Source of the DNA: Atopobium sp. UBA2090 | Lineage (GTDB): Bacteria > Actinomycetota > Coriobacteriia > Coriobacteriales > Atopobiaceae | Assembly (NCBI GenBank): GCA_002331575.1 | Contig: DCZG01000085.1 | Location: forward strand, 1-9,609 | Length of the DNA stretch: 9,609 nucleotides | Reading direction: 5' to 3' | Part shown: piece by piece, positions 7,119 to 9,609 of the stretch | Position numbering within the stretch: position 1 is the stretch's first letter | Layout of the letters: each line of letters begins with the position of its first letter | Notes under the pieces: model-generated | What the model was told of the DNA's origin: nothing | What the model saw: the letters and a program-made list of their open reading frames with translations, nothing else | Database searches by the model: none | Program-made: the position numbers and the translations under genes

Positions 7119-7144
7119 GGCGTGCCCGCTCAGACGGGCGCGCC
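7119..7144 (+). other. GC-rich hairpin between transporter and esterase genes
   Basis: GGCGTGCCCG (7119-7128) pairs with CGGGCGCGCC (7135-7144) over a six-base loop, forming ten base pairs with one T-G wobble. No T run follows, so an intrinsic terminator is unlikely. It may separate or stabilise parts of the transcript before the ribosome site of the next gene (AAAGGGAG, 7151-7158). Confidence 0.5.
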
Positions 7145-7161
7145 ACACGGAAAGGGAGAAG

Positions 7162-8157
7162 ATGCCGCTCAACCCGCAACAGATCAAGGAGCTCGAGGCC
7201 TACAGGGGGACGAATCCCATCCCTGCCGACTTCGACGACTTCTGGCTCGAGCGGATGGCCGAGGCCGATGACGTCGCGCTCGACTACGAGATCTTCCCCT
7301 CGGGGGTTCCCTCGTTCGACACCTGCGACTTTCTCGACCTGTGGTTCCGCGGCATGGGTGGCGCTCGACTCTACGCCCGCTACCTCCGACCGTGCTCCCC
7401 GCGCCCTCTGCCCGTGGTGCTCCGCTTCCACGGATATCCCGGCAGGACGCGCAGCTGGCTCGAGAACGCCTCGTTCGCCGGCATGGGCTTCGCCGACGTC
7501 ACGATGGACAACCCCGGTCAGGGTGGCAGGAGCGAGGACGTGGGCGGCTTCGCCGGCACCACGGTCTCGGGACACCTGACCGCCGGTCTCGACGGCGAGC
7601 CGAAGGACATGTACTACGTGAGGCTCCACCAGGACATCCGCATCCTGTGCCGCATCGTCCGCGAGCTCCCCGGGCTCGATGCCGGTCGCGTGTGCGTGTA
7701 CGGGGACTCCCAGGGAGGCGGCGTCGGTCTCGCGACCTGCGCCCTCAACCCCGATCTCATCGGGCGCGCCGGCATCCTCTACCCCTTCCTCTCCGACTTC
7801 CGCGAGATCTGGGAGCTGGGTGCCGACCAGATTGCCTACGAGGGAATCCGCTACTACTCACGATGGTTCGACGCCGACGGCAGCCATGCCGACGACAGGT
7901 TCCGCCAGATGGGCTACGTCGACACGCTGAGCTTCGCGCACCTGGTCCGCTGCCCCGTCCTCTTCGGAACGGGCCTCGCCGACACCGTCTGCCCGCCGCT
8001 CACCCAGTATGCGGTCTACACCGCGCTGACCTGCGAGAAGCGCCACGTGCTCTATCCCGACTTCGGTCATGAGGAGATCCAGGCCTTCGACGACCTCCTC
8101 ATCGACTTCTTCTGCTCCGAGGAGGTGGACCTGTCATGCCGACCGTCAGCGCTCTGA
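7162..8157 (+). CDS. AXE1-family acetyl esterase (cephalosporin-C deacetylase-like)
   Basis: This 331-residue alpha/beta hydrolase should remove O-acetyl groups from a carbohydrate. It has no signal peptide, so it probably acts in the cytoplasm on imported substrate. Family features appear in order: an N-terminal ADFDDFWLERM segment (about 23-33), oxyanion-hole HGYPG with Tyr92 (90-94), the DNPGQGGRS motif (about 115-123), nucleophile elbow GDSQGG with Ser183, Asp274 in GLADTVCPP and His303 in FGHEEI. The triad spacing matches characterised Bacillus and Thermotoga members, and the length is usual (about 320). The start at ATG 7162 has AAAGGGAG just upstream. Its 3' end overlaps the next gene by 22 bases, and that gene is a diverged paralogue. 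Beside a sugar-acid-type importer and a NanA/DapA-family lyase, deacetylation of an O-acetylated sialic acid or related sugar is plausible. AXE1 members also act on xylo-oligosaccharides and cephalosporin C, so the substrate is inferred. Confidence 0.88.
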   Translation: MPLNPQQIKELEAYRGTNPIPADFDDFWLERMAEADDVALDYEIFPSGVPSFDTCDFLDLWFRGMGGARLYARYLRPCSPRPLPVVLRFHGYPGRTRSWLENASFAGMGFADVTMDNPGQGGRSEDVGGFAGTTVSGHLTAGLDGEPKDMYYVRLHQDIRILCRIVRELPGLDAGRVCVYGDSQGGGVGLATCALNPDLIGRAGILYPFLSDFREIWELGADQIAYEGIRYYSRWFDADGSHADDRFRQMGYVDTLSFAHLVRCPVLFGTGLADTVCPPLTQYAVYTALTCEKRHVLYPDFGHEEIQAFDDLLIDFFCSEEVDLSCRPSAL

Positions 8158-9071
8158 GGGCGTCACTCGAGACCTATCGCGGCCAGGGCGACCGCCCCGC
8201 GGACTTCGGCTCCTTCTGGCGTCGCCGTGACGCTGCCGCCGAGGCATGCGCGGCCACCTCGACAGCGACCGAGCTCCCCTCGAAGAACCTCCTCGCGGCT
8301 TACTCCCGGGTCTGCGTCGCCTCGACCGACGGCAGGTCGCTCACCGTCCGCGTGATAGAGCCGCGCACGTCCGGCCCCCATCCCGTCGTCGTGATGTTCC
8401 ACGACCTCGGCAGGGGAGCGCGCGGCTGGCACCACATGACCCGCTTCGTCGCCCTCGGCTACGGGGTCGTCGCCCTCGAGGCACGTCCCTGGTCCGCCGA
8501 CGTCACGGAGGGGTGGGAACTCGGTCCCCGGGGCCTCGAGCTCGCCCAGGTGATCGACGACGCGCTCGTCTCGGCTCATCTCGCGCTCTCGCTGCCCTGG
8601 GTCGACGCCACCCGCGTCGTCACCTGGGGAGAGGGACTCGGCGGTGCGCTCGCCATCGACGTGGCCGCCGTGCTGGGACAGCGCGTCTGGCGCTGCGCCG
8701 CCGCGAACCCCATGCCGGCGGACTTCCGCGGCGCATGGGAGTCGGGCTTCGAGAAGGGCGCCTACGCGGGGCTGCGCGCGCACTTTCGTGACGTGGACCC
8801 GACGGCTGCCCGCGCCGACGAGCTCTTCTCGGCGCTCGCGTACGTCGACGCCATGAGCTTCTCGCCCGCCCTCGAGAGCAGGTTCCTGGTCGGTGTCGGG
8901 CTCGACAACGACGTCTCGGCACCATCTTCGCAGTACGCCGCCTTCAATCGCGCGACCTGCGAGAGGGCTCTCATCTCGTACCCCAAGTGGGGCCACGAGC
9001 GCATCAACGACTTCGAGGACGAGCTCCTCGGGTTCCTGAACGACCGACAAGCTGACAAGTCCGCCGCGTAG
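8136..9071 (+). CDS. AXE1-family paralogue lacking catalytic residues (probable pseudoenzyme)
   Basis: This 311-residue protein is clearly related to its upstream neighbour along its whole length: ETYRGQGDRPADFGSFW near the N-terminus, matching YVDxxSF segments, and a closely similar C-terminus around SQYAAFNRATCER and WGHERINDFED. Yet the catalytic positions are changed. The nucleophile elbow is GEGLGG, with Gly167 (GGA, 8634-8636) where the paralogue has Ser183. The Asp position aligns with Asn258, which is flanked by Asp257 and Asp259. The oxyanion HGY is HDL (89-91), and the GQGG motif is absent (EARPWSADV). Only His287 is kept. The frame is intact, with no stops or frameshift, and it has a good ribosome site (GAGGAGGT, 8119-8126) inside the 3' end of the upstream gene, so it appears to be expressed together with the active copy. 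A non-catalytic role (partner subunit, binding protein) or a changed chemistry is possible. Classical serine esterase activity seems unlikely. Confidence 0.85.
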   Translation: MPTVSALRASLETYRGQGDRPADFGSFWRRRDAAAEACAATSTATELPSKNLLAAYSRVCVASTDGRSLTVRVIEPRTSGPHPVVVMFHDLGRGARGWHHMTRFVALGYGVVALEARPWSADVTEGWELGPRGLELAQVIDDALVSAHLALSLPWVDATRVVTWGEGLGGALAIDVAAVLGQRVWRCAAANPMPADFRGAWESGFEKGAYAGLRAHFRDVDPTAARADELFSALAYVDAMSFSPALESRFLVGVGLDNDVSAPSSQYAAFNRATCERALISYPKWGHERINDFEDELLGFLNDRQADKSAA

Positions 9072-9098
9072 GCGGAAGGGAAGGAAGGAACAATCACC

Positions 9099-9609
9099 AT
9101 GGCAGACTTCAAGATCAGAGGCGTCGTGCCCCCCGTCGTCACCCCCGACACGGCAGACCACAAGCTTGACGTGGCCTCCTTCGAGAGGCTCATCAACCGC
9201 CTGATCGACGCGGGCGTCAACGGCCTGTTCTTCCTCGGGTCCTCCGGCGAGGTGGCCTTCTCGACCGATGAGCGCCGCGAGGAGATCCTCGCCGCCGCCG
9301 CCAGGATCGTCGCTGGCCGCGTGCCCATACTCGCGGGCATCATCGACACCGAGACGGACCGCATGGTCGAGCAGGGCAAGCGCGTCGAGCAGCTTGGCTA
9401 TGATGCCGTGGTTGCCACCTGCCCGTTCTACGCCCTCCAGGGCATGGCCGAGGTCGAGGAGCACTTCCGCATCCTTCACAATGAGCTCGAGCTGCCCGTC
9501 TTCGCGTATGACATCCCCGTCTGCGTCCACACGAAGATCCCCTGGAAGCTCGCCGCGACGCTCGGCGCGGACGGCGTTCTCGCCGGCGTCAAGGACTCCT
9601 CTGGTGACG
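9099..9609 (+). CDS. DHDPS/N-acetylneuraminate lyase family aldolase, N-terminal half (cut by right edge)
   Basis: This is a class I (Schiff-base) aldolase of the DapA/NanA TIM-barrel family. About 170 of roughly 300 residues are in the window. Visible signatures are VVPPVVTP near residue 9, the substrate carboxylate loop GSSGE (47-51), PFY (109-111), Tyr137 in AYDIP and the Schiff-base Lys165 in GVKDSSGD. Tyr137 and Lys165 fall at the same numbers as in E. coli NanA, but the DapA spacing is the same, so this does not decide the substrate. The loop SS (NanA has ST, DapA usually TT) and the DIPVCVH segment differ from both textbook enzymes. The start at 9099 has a strong AAGGAAGGAA (9081-9090) and follows the upstream stop by 27 bases, implying the same transcript. 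Cleavage of N-acetylneuraminate to ManNAc and pyruvate is the leading guess from context. 2-keto-3-deoxy sugar-acid aldolase or dehydratase activity is the main alternative. A biosynthetic DapA role is less likely here. Confidence 0.88.
   Translation, partial: MADFKIRGVVPPVVTPDTADHKLDVASFERLINRLIDAGVNGLFFLGSSGEVAFSTDERREEILAAAARIVAGRVPILAGIIDTETDRMVEQGKRVEQLGYDAVVATCPFYALQGMAEVEEHFRILHNELELPVFAYDIPVCVHTKIPWKLAATLGADGVLAGVKDSSGD

Noticed and set aside
4215..7187. A 990-codon open frame on the minus strand opposite the fused permease-ATPase and second ATPase.
   Set aside because: Same cause: antisense shadow of high-GC coding sequence. The product is repetitive and charged with no family features, while the + strand carries complete ABC motifs.
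8163..9530. A 455-codon minus-strand open frame opposite the second esterase and the lyase.
   Set aside because: It spans two real + strand genes and the gap between them; composition is typical of an antisense shadow.
1..9609. CRISPR arrays, tRNA or rRNA genes, insertion sequences, replication origins.
   Set aside because: No regularly spaced repeats, cloverleaf-like GTTCRA segments, transposase motifs, terminal inverted repeats or iterons were seen on reading both strands.

Overview
The window is GC-rich, with a strong preference for codons ending in G or C and Shine-Dalgarno sites of the AGGAGG type before most genes. Together with the Tat-type lipoprotein signal, this suggests a high-GC actinobacterium. 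The protein style reminds me of Coriobacteriia (Olsenella/Collinsella/Atopobium relatives), but that placement is a guess from composition, not a search. All convincing genes lie on the + strand.

Layout: (1) 1-1209 is the C-terminal two thirds of uvrC, a nucleotide excision repair gene that runs in from the left. (2) 1210-1510 is a non-coding region with an AT-rich core, direct and inverted repeats, and probably the main promoter/operator of what follows. (3) 1511-7100 encodes a complete family-5 (peptide/nickel/sugar-acid type) ABC importer: a Tat-exported lipoprotein that binds the solute, a DppB-type permease, a DppC-type permease fused to a DppD-type ATPase in one 684-residue chain, and a separate DppF-type ATPase. 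A 13-bp hairpin separates the binding-protein gene from the membrane genes. (4) 7162-9071 holds two overlapping paralogues of the AXE1/cephalosporin-C deacetylase esterase family. The first keeps the whole catalytic apparatus. The second has lost the nucleophilic Ser, the aligned Asp and the oxyanion-hole Tyr. (5) 9099 to the right edge is the N-terminal half of a class I aldolase of the dihydrodipicolinate synthase/N-acetylneuraminate lyase family, cut by the window end.

The spacing (gaps of 147, 4, 0 and 61 nt, an overlap of 22 nt, and a gap of 27 nt) argues for one operon from 1511 rightwards. The simplest model is uptake of a small acidic or acylated sugar, removal of an O-acyl group by the esterase, and cleavage by the lyase. 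Sialic acid, including O-acetylated forms, is the leading candidate: AXE1 esterases occur in sialic-acid loci, family-5 ABC systems of the Sat type import sialic acid, and NanA belongs to this aldolase family. The window contains no sialidase, ManNAc kinase, epimerase or NanR regulator, so the substrate remains an inference. The most unusual element is the apparently inactive esterase paralogue kept intact beside its active sister.
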